64,000 bases of DNA from Archegozetes longisetosus (Eukaryota > Arthropoda > Arachnida > Sarcoptiformes > Trhypochthoniidae). The stretch is taken from positions 2,678,001 to 2,742,000 of the forward strand of contig JAEMBT020000005.1 of the NCBI GenBank assembly GCA_018873245.2, written 5' to 3'. Under the pieces are notes generated by a model. That model had not been told where the DNA came from and made no database searches. It worked only from the letters and a program-made list of their open reading frames with translations. The first letter of the stretch is position 1; the number at the start of each line of letters is the position of its first letter. This document shows positions 26,501 through 41,200 of the stretch, one piece after another. The position numbers were made by a program, and so were the translations under genes.

Positions 26501-29500
26501 CTAGTCTAGTGTGAAAGATGTCGGTTAAGTTTGACCAGAGTTTATGTTATTATTGCAGTCATAACTGGGGCTGTTTTACTTTACTTTATTCGTATAGTGT
26601 TGTTCGCCACAGCAAAACCTGGAAGCCAATCAAACTCAACTGTTATGTTCCAGTCAACGCGAAACCTTTTAGAATAAATGTGACTTTTCACAAAAATCTA
26701 ATAGAAAGACTCAGTTAGCTAAGAATAACTATTATCCAACTATGTTATTGCTGGGTAGAGATGACCCGCCGGCCATTCATAGCTTCACAGCAGTGGACTT
26801 GCACTGTGGCAATTTGGGCAGTCACAAGCTATTGAAAATAAATTATTTTTATTTTCAATGCACTTTTGAAAATATCATGTCCATAAAAATTATCTATCTC
26901 CGCAATAAAATTTTCAATAATCTGAACAAATTGAAGCGCTGTTGCTATAACTAAAAAATGTTTCTCCGATTAAAGTACTGAATGTTCGAGGAAAACCAAT
27001 TGACCAAACTAATACACCTAACCCAACCAACGCACATAAATCCATAAAATGATAGATCTGTTTTACTGTGATCAAAACGACAAAATTCATATTTAGTTCT
27101 ATGTTTTGAATCTAAAACAATACGACAATCCGTTATAGTTTTGAATTTTAAAAATAGCCAGAATTCAGATTTATAAGGATTCACGTTTGAAATGGAAAAT
27201 ATAAAATAAAAAATTTATTCAGTCTTATAGTAATATGATGTGTTCAATAGAGCAAAACGGCCTCAGATTTGACTTTTAAAGGTTCAATATGATCTTTGGC
27301 AGTAGTTGGATATGGCAAGCTAGAACTAATAATATCCAATACATTTCTGGACTTTCATAATCAATATACAGTTTAAATGCAATAAAAGCTTGTAATAAAA
27401 AGATGGTGTGTTATTTTGCAACTTAAATTCAAGAACTTTTTCAGTGGTTGGATTGAAAACGAAAATAGGATGACTTTATTGATTGCCAGCCATTCCATTT
27501 ATTGCCACATGCATTTTAAAGGCGCGAGACTTTCAGAATATTTTCTGTCACTGTGAGGGCTGACGAGAAAAAAAAGATAATATCGATTGTATGATATACT
27601 CAAAAATCTTATGGATCCAATGTAAAAGAATGCGCGAAGCCATCGTTCTGATCAGATTCATGTTAGTGGTAGTATAGCCACAATTCTAGACATTCAAGTT
27701 TCCGGTAATAAAATATAACTTCAGATTTAAAGGATAATTTCAGATTTAAAACAATTTCTGATTTAAAACACAGTTTTCTCATTTAAACCAGAAGCTATCA
27801 AATAATATGAGTTTTGAAACATTTTGATCACCAAATATTGATGTATCCTAAGGGACTGAACATTTTACTTGTATGACCAGACCAGTGAACACGAATAATG
27901 GATCATCCTTTATATCTTATAATTATTGTATATCAATCATCTGTTTTTCCATTTTCAACATTGCTTATCAGTGATAAACTTATGTTTCTATTGACAGTTA
28001 CAATGCATTTGACAACTTAATTATACATGAGATGCATTAGCAGATACATCTTTCACATCACAATATACAGCTCAAAACTCCATAATCCACTTTAACCATA
28101 ACAAACTCCGAGTTGCTATGCCGATCAGCATCTATTTGTTGCCAGATTTCATTTTTAATTCTCTTTTATTACTATATTAAATATTTGATAAGTTTCGCAA
28201 TATCTCAAGATGTGCTCTGATCAAAGCATTCCACGACACGCATCACTCCGGTTGCTACCAACCATTTCTAAGTTTAGAGTGTAAAACGAGAGTAAAAGTG
28301 GAGTAGTTTTCTAATTATCTCTCTAAAGTAGAAGTAAAAAATTCAACAATTTATCATTTAACTCCTATCCTTATCTAAGATTAGAATTTATCTGTAAGTT
28401 TGGTCATGTCATAAATGAATGGCACTCATTAGACGTGTTGATCGATATAAGGAACAGAGAAGACCATTCATAATATTAAACATCTTATAAAGGAAGATAG
28501 CGATGGAATAGAAATTCGGTTATTTTTGTTTGGCTGTTAGCGGACTATTATTAGAAGTTGAAACCGTCAAAGGATTGTGTAATATCTTAAGATATCTGTA
28601 AGATCTGAAGCAGTAATCTTATTTTAAACTGATCTGTTTGCTTATAGAATACAAGTTGAGAAACAGATCATTGCGTTGGTGACAGATATGTGTAAAAATC
28701 AAATTGTATCAGATCCGATTACACTAAATTATTCGGATTATAAGCTTATGATTGTGTCTAACAATACTTTGAGTGAACTCTATTTTCAAACTAAATTCAA
28801 TTTATAATATGCAAACTTGCCTTAATCCCATTTATTCTGAATTTTTGATTAGTGTTTTCTTCTCAGTTATCAGTTTATTAAACGCATAATATTATTGAAC
28901 ATTTTGTAAAGGTTTAGGTGGAATAAGTCGATTCTCTATCTATTGGCATATTTAAACATTGACTGAAAGAATTTAGAAAATGCTTACTCTGATTCGGTAA
29001 TATATTGAGTTGAACGTTTATCTCAATATATTTGTCTCTGTCTGAAAATTTCAGTGATACTAAACGAGGGTGGATTAGGATTTAACGTTTTGCCATTTTT
29101 CAGGAGCTAATACTCTTTAGTATCTTATATCGGTGTTCAATGCCTTCAATACTAGTATTGAGATAGCAAATTGTGATCAAACAGTTATACTCTTATGCTA
29201 TTGGCTAAAACTTATTATCTTACAGTTGCTATTGTCAGATCTATAAATTGATGGTAAGATATTCTATAAGCCATTCGTCGATAAACTGGCTCATCCACTG
29301 ATCATACTTAATAAGTATGAACCGCTTCTTCCCTTCATGACCCTTAACTCAACGTCTATTCCCTAAATTGAAAATTTCATTTCTATCATAACCTTCTCGC
29401 CAAAACTGATTTCTTCAATCGACTAAAGTGTATGAAAATTTAATAATTTAATATTGTTTCTCTCATACACATATGATACAACGATTCGCACGTTTGACTG

Positions 29501-31137
29501 CTTTATTGAATAAGCTTGCTACTAAAAATCACTTGTAAGCAAAATATTTATGATTGTTCAGTAATAAACAGAATTGAAATGGTGAAGCATGATTCAAATG
29601 ATAAACATGATAAACATGATAAACATGATTGAAATAGAGTAGAGATAAAGATGATTGAAATTGGGTAGTGACGAATGCTGGGAGTATTTTCCAGAAGTGC
29701 AAAGTAGTAATATGAAGTAATAAAATGATGTAGGTATAGAATATTAAATAGTATTATTGTAATAACAAAGAGTAAACGTCCAATTTAGATTTGATTCTTC
29801 AAAACACATATGTTAGGTAATAAAATGCGAACACATTTTTCTGTTTGGCTTTATTTTAAGTTGGTTTTCCTTACAATTTATGATACAATTTATACTATCA
29901 TTTAGGTGTTCAACAAAAAGGGTATTCTCTACACCATTAAATGCAAGTTAGACTTTCCATCACATAACAATTCTCTATTTTTATTGCTAACATTACAACA
30001 TATATCTCTATACGGGGTGTATCTCTTAACAGCACACTAGTTGTCAACCTTTTTTAGTGCCAGACCTAAATTATACTATTTTCAATACAATACAATCTTC
30101 TCTTCTCTTCTCTTTAACTATTTTGAAACCATTCCTCTGCTATTGGTCTGTGTCGCAAATCAGGGTTTAATAAACTCTCGGCTAGAATTACCAAAATAAA
30201 AACAACTGAATTTCAAAGATAAAAAAACTCAATTCTCAGAAATAAAAACAATGTGAATTCTTAAAAACTTTTTAATAGTATTGAGTTCGTGTTGATTCAT
30301 ATGATTTTCGAGTAATTTGGTGTAAGATTATTTGCGAACAAGGGATGCATTATATTTAGGAATAATCTGTGTCAACGAATAGCCAAGTAAAACATATTCT
30401 GATCTGTTGTGTTATTAAATAAAGCTTTTATATTAATGCTGGTGCGCGCCTATGCATAGATTGTATACATGCACACATTGGATACACGCATACATTGTAT
30501 ACATGCTCACAATGAAGTCATTTTATATGATTAGTGCGCCAACAAAATAAAAAATTGAAATTTAGAGTAATTTATTTTGGGGCACATAAGAATTTTAATA
30601 TTGCTGAAAACTTACTTAATATACCCCTGTATTCATGGCTATGAACAAAAGCTAAAAAAGGTAACTTTGATTAGTATTTATGACCTCAAGCTACTGATAC
30701 CGTATTTAATTTTGTTCAATAAATTAGGACTAAAGCTCTGAAAGTTTGACTTTGGAAAAAAAGCTTATGACATAACTTGTTTGCACTTAATCCCAACTAA
30801 TATACAATAGAATGGAGTGTTTGACTGAAGAAGTGTTCATAAATGCAATGCCTGCAAATACCTATAAATGCAATCTAACAGTAAATATATGGAATGTAAT
30901 GTGTCTGACAAACCCTTCAGGCTATTTGAGTTTTCTTGTATATTATTCTAACTCACTATTCATATATGTTTTCTTTCTTCTCAATTCATAATTTTTACTC
31001 TTCATATGATTCTTAACTGAATTTCAAATTTATCAACTCAATATTCCTTTAACCTTTAATACTGTCATCAAAATCACAAATACAACTTAAATTTGATGCT
31101 TTTTCAAGAAGAAAAATAATAGCTGGCAAAGCATTAG

Positions 31138-31200
<63 letters not shown>

Positions 31201-32221
31201 GAATCGACAAAAACTCGTAGCTATTTATCAAACACTCACTGAAAGGTGGGGGAAATGTTTGAGCTAAAATCTAAAAATGAAAAAGTTTGATAGAATCATA
31301 AGTTAATGCTATTGTTGCTCTATATTTAATGCAACTGTTAAGAGAATATTTCAAATTTAATCCGTTTTCTGATTCTAAGGTGAGATACGAAGAAATGATA
31401 AGAACTGAAATTATCAAAACTGATATAATTCATACTAATATAACAGGAAGTCAAGTGTTTGTAATGTTCACTCTTTAGATTAATTGACAGAACCAAAACT
31501 CAACTAAGAATATGCTGTGTTTGCAAAAAACGTTAATCAATAAAATCGTGTTTTCGTTTCGCGTTTTATTAGTTTCTCAATTTTATTACTAGTTTAGAAA
31601 GAATAACAAACTTTTAAAATAACTAACTTTTGAAATAACTAACTTTCAAAATAACTCATTTTAAAGCAAAAACATTTTAAGCAAATTATACGTCAAATGA
31701 ATGATTTAGTAGTACTAGAATTGGTTATCTGAAAAACATTTTGACAGCGATCTCTGAAAGCCTAATTCAATATTTTACAATAATTGACTTGTGCTTACAG
31801 ACTGTCAATATTGAATGAGCCTTTACTGATCAAGTATTAAAAACGTTCAATTCAGTTGACTAGCAGATGAACTACCAGATCAAAAGAGGGATTCAGAGTA
31901 GAAATTGGAATTAAGTTTGCCATAAGTTATATATATTTTATCTTTCAGTCATCGAATGTGTATTCGCTTTCATTTTGGCCATCTGTGCAGTGCATGGATT
32001 TTGGCATTTGTTCAAAACTAGAATAATACAGAGCTAACGTGATATATTGCCACAAATTATCACTGAAGCGCGTTCAACACAAGCAAAACTCTTTAGCAAT
32101 ATATGGAATTAAATTACCAATCACAAACTTTATTACCCCTATATTTTATGGTCAACTCTTAGCAAATAAAACTTATTGTAACACTAGTTTTCAAATATAA
32201 TCTAATTTTTTGTCTTCCAAT

Positions 32222-32289
<68 letters not shown>

Positions 32290-35200
32290 TGCATCTAATC
32301 TCATGTTATCTCAATATAATTGTTCATATGATGTGAGTTTAATTAAATTTTCATTTAGTAGACTCCAAATTAGGGGTTTCTTTAAAATCTAATTAATAAG
32401 ATTCAAACGATGACAAGTATTAGACATAAAAACTAAAAAGGAGTAGATTTATAGGAAAGTCTCCTCTAGTTATTGACTGATAAGGAAATATAAACAGAAT
32501 TGATTGAAGATAGAAGAAAAAACTCATAGACAAAGCAGTGATGCAGTTATGGTGAGCTAGAGTAGAGTTTCAGAGAGAATTATGTCTATCTATCGATTCG
32601 GAAAGACTTACTATGCTCGGAATCACTTATCAAAACTACTCAGTAATCATTCAATTGAAACAATAAACAACAATAAGCAACAACATCAGCAACAACAACA
32701 ATACATCCATTTGATTTACATAATAAAAGTTGTTTGATTTCTGGAAACAATTATAAACTATTTATAGCTTAGATTTAATTCTTATTCAGAACAAGTATTG
32801 TCAGCAGAGCAAGAATAACAACAAGAATAAGTATTGATTTATGGATCAATTGAGATATGAATCATTTTGAATAGTTAAGTAGAAACTTAAAGAGGAAGAG
32901 TTAGGGAATAAGTTGACAAAGCTAAACATCTATACAAGTGATTTAGTCGACAAAATACACCAATACTGGCATTACATAACTAATAAGAATAGAAACCATT
33001 TTAGTCTATTTGTTTGCTTCCTAACTTTCACTGTTTGCTCTTTAAATTATAAATTCAGTCTAACCACTAAAATCTATGTCTCTTACAATCTCTAAACATC
33101 ATTCTCTAGACTAACTTCTAAGTAATATTGATTTAGTTGACTATCGGGCAAACCTAAGCTTAAATTAAACTTCAAGTACAATAGACTCTAGAAGCAGATC
33201 TGATTTGGTCTTTTCAGAGCCGTCTGATATCCTAACACATAAAAGTTCATCCTGTGAGTTGTGTCACTTGGAAATAGCGAACTACTAAAACAGGATGTTT
33301 TCAAATGAGCTTTTAATTAGATGAAGCACTGGGTGACAATCAAATAATATTTAGTTTGTTATCTCATCTATTGTCGAGACAACTCTCAAGAGTCACGCAT
33401 ATAGTGATCGAAACGCATGAAAAATTACATCAATTCCGCCACAGACCAGCTTTTGATAAATTAAACATTAAAACTAGTTGTTTATGAGTGAAAAATGTTG
33501 CCAATACTTTCTTTAAAGAATCAAATAGTCAGACGTCGAGGATTTAGTTTTTCAAATCAATTCTATTTTATGTGAAAAAATATCTCACATTATTCTTGTG
33601 CAATAAACCATTCGCCCATTATTTCTCTGCCTCTCGCAGATCGCTCTCTCAAATCGCTCTCTCAAATCTCTCTCTCACATCGCTCTTTCAGATGAACATC
33701 TCAAAAAACCAGAGAGAACAGCATTGAAGAATAGGCACTTTTATCGGTGCAGTTCTCAGTTTCTATGACGCCTCCTTTTATATAATCACAATACATAAGA
33801 CCGAATACATCAGACTGAATACATCAGACCAAATATATCAGACTATACTCTATGAAAAGCTCTATAGAGATCCCACGGGTCGCTCTCATGCCCCGACACT
33901 GTATACGCCTGATGACGGTCTGACACAACATACCACTATTGAATATTAAACTTCTAAAAAAGCAACCTTTCTCTCACCTTAAAAATGACAAATATTTTCC
34001 TTCTGCTTCATTCGCACATTCCTTTCATTCTTTTGATTGTTGGACCAGCTTTTGTATAGATTTATACGAACAATACTAAAATTGTCACTTCTCTGTTTAG
34101 GTACACAGAAGCCGAAAATGTGCTCAAACTTTGGGAATCACTTGGATTTGCAAATTGCGAGCAAATATTAATGGTAAATAAAAAACAACTTTTCTATAAA
34201 TGTCTGATAGAAGTATGAATGAAAGATAAGTTTGTTTAGAGATCACTTTACATAAGATATATATGAATAGAATTGTGAGCAAAACGCACAACAAAGTAAT
34301 AGTTAGTTATGAGTCATATAGACATGTAGTTTATAATAACTGTACCACACATTCAATCATACGGTCAGTTGCAATAAACATCAATTTTTATATAACTCGT
34401 CGGCATTAAACATATTAGAGAAGAGGGATATTATTACTCTCCCAAGCTATAATCACTAACTCATATGCATTGGTGGCGCGTACTCTTTGGCAGGGACTAA
34501 CAGATGAAAAAAGGAGACACATCTGCAAAATGAAAGTATTGACTGTAGTGAATGGTAGTGGAGAGCACGCTGTGATGCATTGCACACTCCACACAATCTC
34601 ATTTGAATGACTGCATCTCGAGTACGACGCACCGATGAGCCGCGCATGAGCTCACTCCTGCTTCTTCATTATATATATTTTGCTGGCGAGCCAGCAGTTG
34701 GAGAGCAAAAGAATTATACCAACAAAACTAAATACGTTGGTATAACTAAATGGCACTCTGTTGGTGAGGTAGTAGCGATCAGAGTTGAGGCACAGACAGC
34801 GGAGTTGAAAGACTGAGAGCGGAGTTGAGGCATAGAGAGCAGAGTTGAGCAGTTTAGAAGTTTGACTAAAGCGAATGACTTTAACTTAATAACCCCTACT
34901 CAACGCATTTACATAACAATACCAAATGATCATAACGTGTGTTTGTACAATACTGGTGTTTAGTTCATATTTACTAATCGAGATTTACTCTGACTTGCCT
35001 TTGTCAATTACTATAGCTTTACTTGTTTTCCGATTCAGTATCGTTGCACTCACAGCCCCAACTCTTAACCATTCTGTGGATGATTCTCTGAGCGATACTC
35101 TGAGCGATTCTCTCAACGATTCTCTGAATTTGCTTTAGCTTAAAGTTTAATTAAGTTAAGAAATGGTCACATAGATTGAATAGGAAGAAGTGATAATTTA

Positions 35201-38200
35201 GGGCAAATAATTGATGCACTGGATGGCTTAGGAGAAGGCATGTTTTTGTTCAGTTGTATGAAGTAATCAATATTGTTTGGAATAAGCTTTTTTCAAGTTC
35301 ACAATCCCCATGACTTTTGCTTGATTTGCCATTCTTTCTTTTATACATTTGGTTCATATTGAATGAGACTATTATTGATTTTTTTACCCAACCAGCGAGT
35401 GAGGGAATAAGCAGTGGATATATATAAGGATTTGAATGGAGAACAGAAGTCGAACCCTACTAAAGGTCGAATAGCTGTATTGCTGTTAAAATCCATATTA
35501 TACCCCTTATATCTGGCATTATTACCGTTTTCACCCTCTTCTCAACCGTCATTTATACAAAAAATTAAATATAAGGCTCTCACAACTTACTTCGTAATCG
35601 CCTTTTGTTAACTTATAATAAGTAACAACTCCTTAATGCAACATGGAAGATAGTATTCCGACTTCACTCTAACCCCAAATCACATACTTAATGGTCTAGA
35701 TATCAAACAATAGTACTCTTCAAAGATTTATGTTTCTTTCAATGATAAAAACTCTGCCAAACGAATGACCTCAACTGTTTGTCATTACTCTGATGAGAAT
35801 TTTCAAATTACGTGACATCTCTTAACGCTAGGATCAGGTTACAATTGTCAATAGAAGCTGATTTAGCTTTTAATCTTCTAACCTAAGTAAAACTCGAAAT
35901 ATTAATCGTATATAAAGTATCTAATTAATTGTTTTATGTGCAAGTTTAATCTTATGCACAAATTTGAACACAGATATCTCGATTTGCTATCGTGCTTGAA
36001 AATTCATAAATAAATAAATCAAACGAAAAGTCATATATTGTTCAATCCAAATATCGTCAATAATTTATTCAGAATAAGAAAAGCCAATAAAATCATACAA
36101 ATGGGTGATTGGATAAAATAATAATAAAATAAATGATGATTAGAGTGGATTGTGTTATAAAACCCTTTTCTAACAACTAATAGATAGACACCTCTTACAT
36201 AAAAGTAATGCAAGTTTGACTCCCACTAAAATACAGTTATCCCATCAGTGTTGAAGTGTTTCCTCTGTCGGGAATAATGTAGTCAAAGTGGAAGTTCTTG
36301 TTCGGCATTATTTAGAATATGGGAGATATAGGTTTTGCGGCAATGCATTAGAGAATAGAAGCGGTGAACCTCTGGCTTATGATAAATGTGGCTGAAGAGG
36401 AGTAATACAAGCATAGAATAGCGAAACCATCTGATGAGAAACAAAGAGCATAGCTTTGGTGACAGATCAAAGGCAAATTTATTGCTTGGATATCGTGAAA
36501 ATTCATCTAAAACGCCACCATTTACAGACTAGTAGATAGACTTGGTTTGTTGGCAAAGCTTTAAAAGATCGAAAAATGACTGCTTAGATGCATAAGCTTA
36601 AGTGCATAAGAAGTGCAGTGGAGTCGGACAAAAGATCGAGAAATCACTACTCAAATGCATAAGGAGTGCAGTTGGACAAAGAGAGCATAATTTATTGAAA
36701 TTAGTGAACGAGCCAAATCCCTAAACTCGATTTAGAGATTGAAGAAGAAAAGGGCTTAATTATCATGATTGTTGACGCCTTAAACGTATCTCTAATGATA
36801 AGAAGCACACAATAGAAAATTAAAACTCTAACTCTTCCCAACATTTATTGATCGCTAATAATACTAAAATTTTATCATCACTTCTCTCATTCAATTTTGA
36901 TCAGTTGGCAGAAAACTCGATAAGAAATAAGACTGAGAAGTAGTAGATAAGAGACTAGTAGTTGGCAAATGTTTGCCATTGATGTGTGTATTTAAATGGT
37001 AGAAGAATTAGATTGAGGAGTTATTCAGGTTGAAATATGACATCAAATATTTCATAGAGTAGTGTTTGGATTGATGGCATGACATTTCTCCCTATACACT
37101 GTGTAACATATTATTAGATTACTCTTCACTCATACCCAGAAGACCGATATATCTTTTATTTCATTCTTCTTTTAGATTATTTAAATCCAACTCAACCAAT
37201 GGCTTCAATTCATATTTAACAATCGTGCAGTGAATCTGTGCAGATATTTGATTATTATATTGAGTATGCTTAGAAAACTTTTCATTTATCATTCCTTTAC
37301 TGTATGCATCAAACATACACTCAATACTCACTCAATACTCACTCAATACTTTGACCCAACACATTCCCAATACTTTCACCCAACATATACCAACTCTTAT
37401 TCCCAAACGCATTCCGCCAGCAGCTGACATACTCTATTCAAGAAATTCGTCGACTCGCTATAAAAAAAATCAAATCTGAATATTGCCTATGCATGAACTT
37501 GAAAAAAGAGAGAATAAGGTACACAAGAGTAGATTGCTGACTGGCCTCATAAAAAAGCTCTACTAAACTCTGCATAAGTTCTTATCGCTTTCTACACACT
37601 TTACATTTTTTTGTCCTACTCTTTCTTTCTCAACCTCTCTATTCTTGATTGATTTCAGAATAAAGCCAAACAACAAATCTATCACTTCTCTATCTTCTTC
37701 TAAAAACTAGACTACCAAACATTTTCTGTACTTTTTATAAACACTTTCAGTACTTTTTACAACAGTTGGATCAAAGACAAACTTTGTCTCTCAGAATAAA
37801 AAACTCCACCATTGCAAATCCAGTTCAAAAGAATTTCTACGAAATATCGGAAAATCTGCAGAAACTGTTGAAAGTTTCACAGCTGAAGGTTTCCTTCTGT
37901 TGCTCTTTCACTATTTTTCTCTTTCTTTTCTTCGAGTTTATGATATATTTCTCACAATTCATTGTTTGATTCGCTCAAATGAACTGAATTTGAGCGAACA
38001 CACAATTATAACAAGTTTGATAACGACTACAGCTCTGAAATTAATTACAGATTATATAATAACCTCATCATAAATTTGTATATAGAAATATTTTTATCTA
38101 ATTATACGCGTGACTTATTTTAGATAAAGACTAAAATTTGCCATAAAAATCATGTGTCGACAAAAAAATTAGTCAAACGTTTTTTCACCTTTAATGAGAT

Positions 38201-41200
38201 AAGAAGAGAGAATAAACATTTAGGAAAAAAGTGGTTAAAAGATGATACGACCGTGGAATTGGAGAGTGAAAATATGAGAGAATAGGTCGAAGGGGTATTA
38301 TCTAGAAATTGATTGAGTACGCAGAGTTGCCTTATAAATGCTAATGGTTTGGTTGTGAGCAGATAATGTGACTCAGATAAAGTCGCATATAAAATGTTTT
38401 CAGTCGCATATAAGAGCAATGTCGGCAAATTTGAAAATCACTCTAAATCTAAAGCTTTTCTAAACAGTGAACTCTTCTAAAAACTGGTCTAAAACTGGTC
38501 TAAAAACTGCTCTAAAAACTGCTCTAAAAACTGCTCTTAAAACTTCTCTAAATAAACTCTAATAGCGTTTGAACCGACTTAACGCAGTCTAATAATGATT
38601 ATGAGAAATGAAGCCATTCTTATTCGCTGCTATAAATTGTTAAACTCTAGTCATGAATCTCCTTATATTGATGACTTAACCATTAAGCTAAATTAAGTGC
38701 AAATAAGTTTGTGCATAGGTTTTTAATTTCTAACGCATTAGTGAAAAATGACTTAACATTATAACAAAATGACTGAACATTCTAAACACACAGTGAATCA
38801 ATTGAAAACAGACTCAACTCCCAACACAAGCAAAGCTATTTTAATTCAAAATCCAAATCTTATAAAAAAACAACTCAACATTCATACGCCTGGAGCAAAT
38901 GAATTTGTTTTGATCTTAAAGTTATTTTCTTCCATAGAGATTAGGATTTAATACGAAATCGAAAGTCAATATTCAAGAGCTGTCAACGGCGTTGGAAGAA
39001 AAACTATGTTCACCAAACAATACTAATCCGGAACTATTTCAGGTAAATGAAATGAAGGAAAAAGAGCTATAATAATGTTTAACTGAGTTGTTTTGGACAC
39101 ATTAATTGAAATCAGATATGTTTGGCTACTTTTCAAAACGAATTAGCTCAAATAAGGTAAGTTCAACCGACTAAACGTTTCTCTTCAAATCCAACATTTA
39201 TTTCGTTTTCTGTTCCCTTATTTGCAAACACTTATTTCATTTTCTATTAGCGTTATTTCTAAAAGAAGCCCTGTTTTATCTCATAATAATCGTTATGTGA
39301 TGTAAATTGGCGAAAAGAAAAATCATGGGCGAGGTCTACAAAAAAGTGTTTTGTACATTTTGCAAACTTTAATACAGTTTCTATTGTAGACTTGCCTCAT
39401 GAATAATGTACGATTCAAACAATTGATTAATATTGCATGAGATCGCTCTTATAGACTATTTTCCTTTAAACATCTGAAAAGTTTTCTTTTTAATATCAAA
39501 TCCTTACTGATAAAGATAGACTACATTTCCAAACATAGTCAACATTTTCAACTGACACTAGTTTCATATTAGACCGACTTTTGTTTTATAGGATTAATTA
39601 CGAACAAGTCAAACACGAAAGAGATAGGCTAAGAATAAACATTTCAGAAGCGAATGCAAGAGCGGATTTATTAGCACAAGAAGTTGATGATCATCATGCC
39701 AAACTAGAAGAATCATCACAAGCCAAACTTATGTTAGTACCAGCATTGCAATGATATGTGGCTGACTCACTGCTATAAAGTGTTATCTATAATGTTATTT
39801 GAATTAGAGATAACACTTTATAGCAGCGAATCAATCATATATATAAAAAACTTATTCCAGTGGTTGCTTTTCTTATACTCAACACTGTTTTCCTCTTTTT
39901 TTTCTTAAAACATTGCCAGTCTTTTGGAAAAGAAATATAATGAACAAATACGGTTATTGGAAGAAGAATTGCAAAAGGAAAAAGAGACAATGGATTCACA
40001 ATCATTTCATTTGAGGCAAGACATTGCAAAAGAGTTGTCGACAGTTCAGGAACAGTCATCAAAATTGAAAGAAAACATTATTGTTATGGAACAGGTATTG
40101 TGTGCAAACTAATATTTGATAGAAATAGTGCGAAAAGAAATTCTATATAAAAAGTCAAAATATCACGTAAATCAATTCAGGAAAATAAGCGTCTGGAAAA
40201 TGAAGTTCAAACTTTGAATCGCAAACTTTTTGAATTGCAAAAGGCTTATATGGATCTACACAAAGAAGTCGAAGAAACTAATATCTTAAAGAAAAAAGTA
40301 AATATAATTCAGAAATATTTTTATTGAATAAAACTATTGTTGGGAATAGAGTTGGGGACATTAAAAAGATGCATAGCTAGTAGATATGCAGCTAGGTCAT
40401 TTGATCCTCCCTTTCACACACATCAATTCTAACTGAATTTCTAATTGTGATTCATTCTTTATCTAAAATGACCAACAAACGATTCAGATATTATGTGAAT
40501 TATTATGAGAAAATAGAAATGTTGCTATAAAAGGCACCATTTCTCTAGGCAATAGATAATTTAAAAATCATCTACAGTAGCATACAATATGAGGCATTCA
40601 ATTTGATTTATCTCTATAATAAACATAGACTCAAGCCTTTGATTCCTATTTAGTTTATTAATTAAAAGAAGGGATAGAAAAGTACTAATTATGAATAGTC
40701 ATTAGTATTTAGACGATAAAAGCATTATATACTGTATTATAGATATGACAAACATTGTTACACAGCTTCAAATACAGTATACTATTTACTCTTCATTAAT
40801 GAGAGTTTATCCCAATGGCATAATCGCTAGTTTTAAATAATTAATAAAAATTTTCGCTTTCAGTTAATTCAATTATTGCATTAATACTTATATAGATCGC
40901 AGAACTGGAATCGATGCAAGGCTTAGTGCGCGAGCAACAATATCAATCATTATTGGATGAAATCAATTCACTAAAAGGACAAAATAAGGTGCGATTTCTA
41001 TCTTTACTCAGATATTAATCTAAATATAGTGAGAGATTAATCCAAATGTAGTGAAAGATTAATTTCCTAACTTATGATTGGCGATCGATGAGAGCTTGAT
41101 ATAAGAAATTGTTCTTTTCTCAAAGGAACTACAAGATCAGAATGATGAATTACTTCTGCAGATTGAGAATATGCGACAACAAATCATAGCTGTTGAACAA

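Larger units (their letters stand above)
17658..34100. other. Non-coding part of ninein intron 2, upstream of the XK-related gene
   Basis: 16.4 kb with no further gene I can support. No open frame here has a recognisable family. It carries short tandem arrays and dinucleotide runs listed separately, a GC-richer patch of about 120 bp near 19785-19915 of unknown origin, another near 26745-26830, and GTGGCGGA-type transposon-end motifs near 23834 and 33435. The XK-related promoter should lie at its left end. Confidence 0.55.
34174..38937 (+). other. Ninein intron 3
   Basis: 4.8 kb intron between the exon ending CEQILM and that starting RLGFNTKSK; the match to NINL is continuous across it. It holds a GC-richer stretch with overlapping opposite open frames (34456-34816), a 70-codon ATG frame with a hydrophobic head and SLSD-type repeats (34926-35138) that I do not recognise, several small arrays (34783-34850, 35075-35130, 37310-37390, 38474-38553) and an exon-like frame at 37766-37888. 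Confidence 0.6.

Noticed and set aside
31049-32392. Frames rich in Ser-Leu repeats
   Set aside because: They are translations of the AG and CT dinucleotide runs.
34456-34816. Overlapping opposite frames in a GC-richer stretch
   Set aside because: Neither has a known motif; the length follows from fewer stop codons at higher GC.
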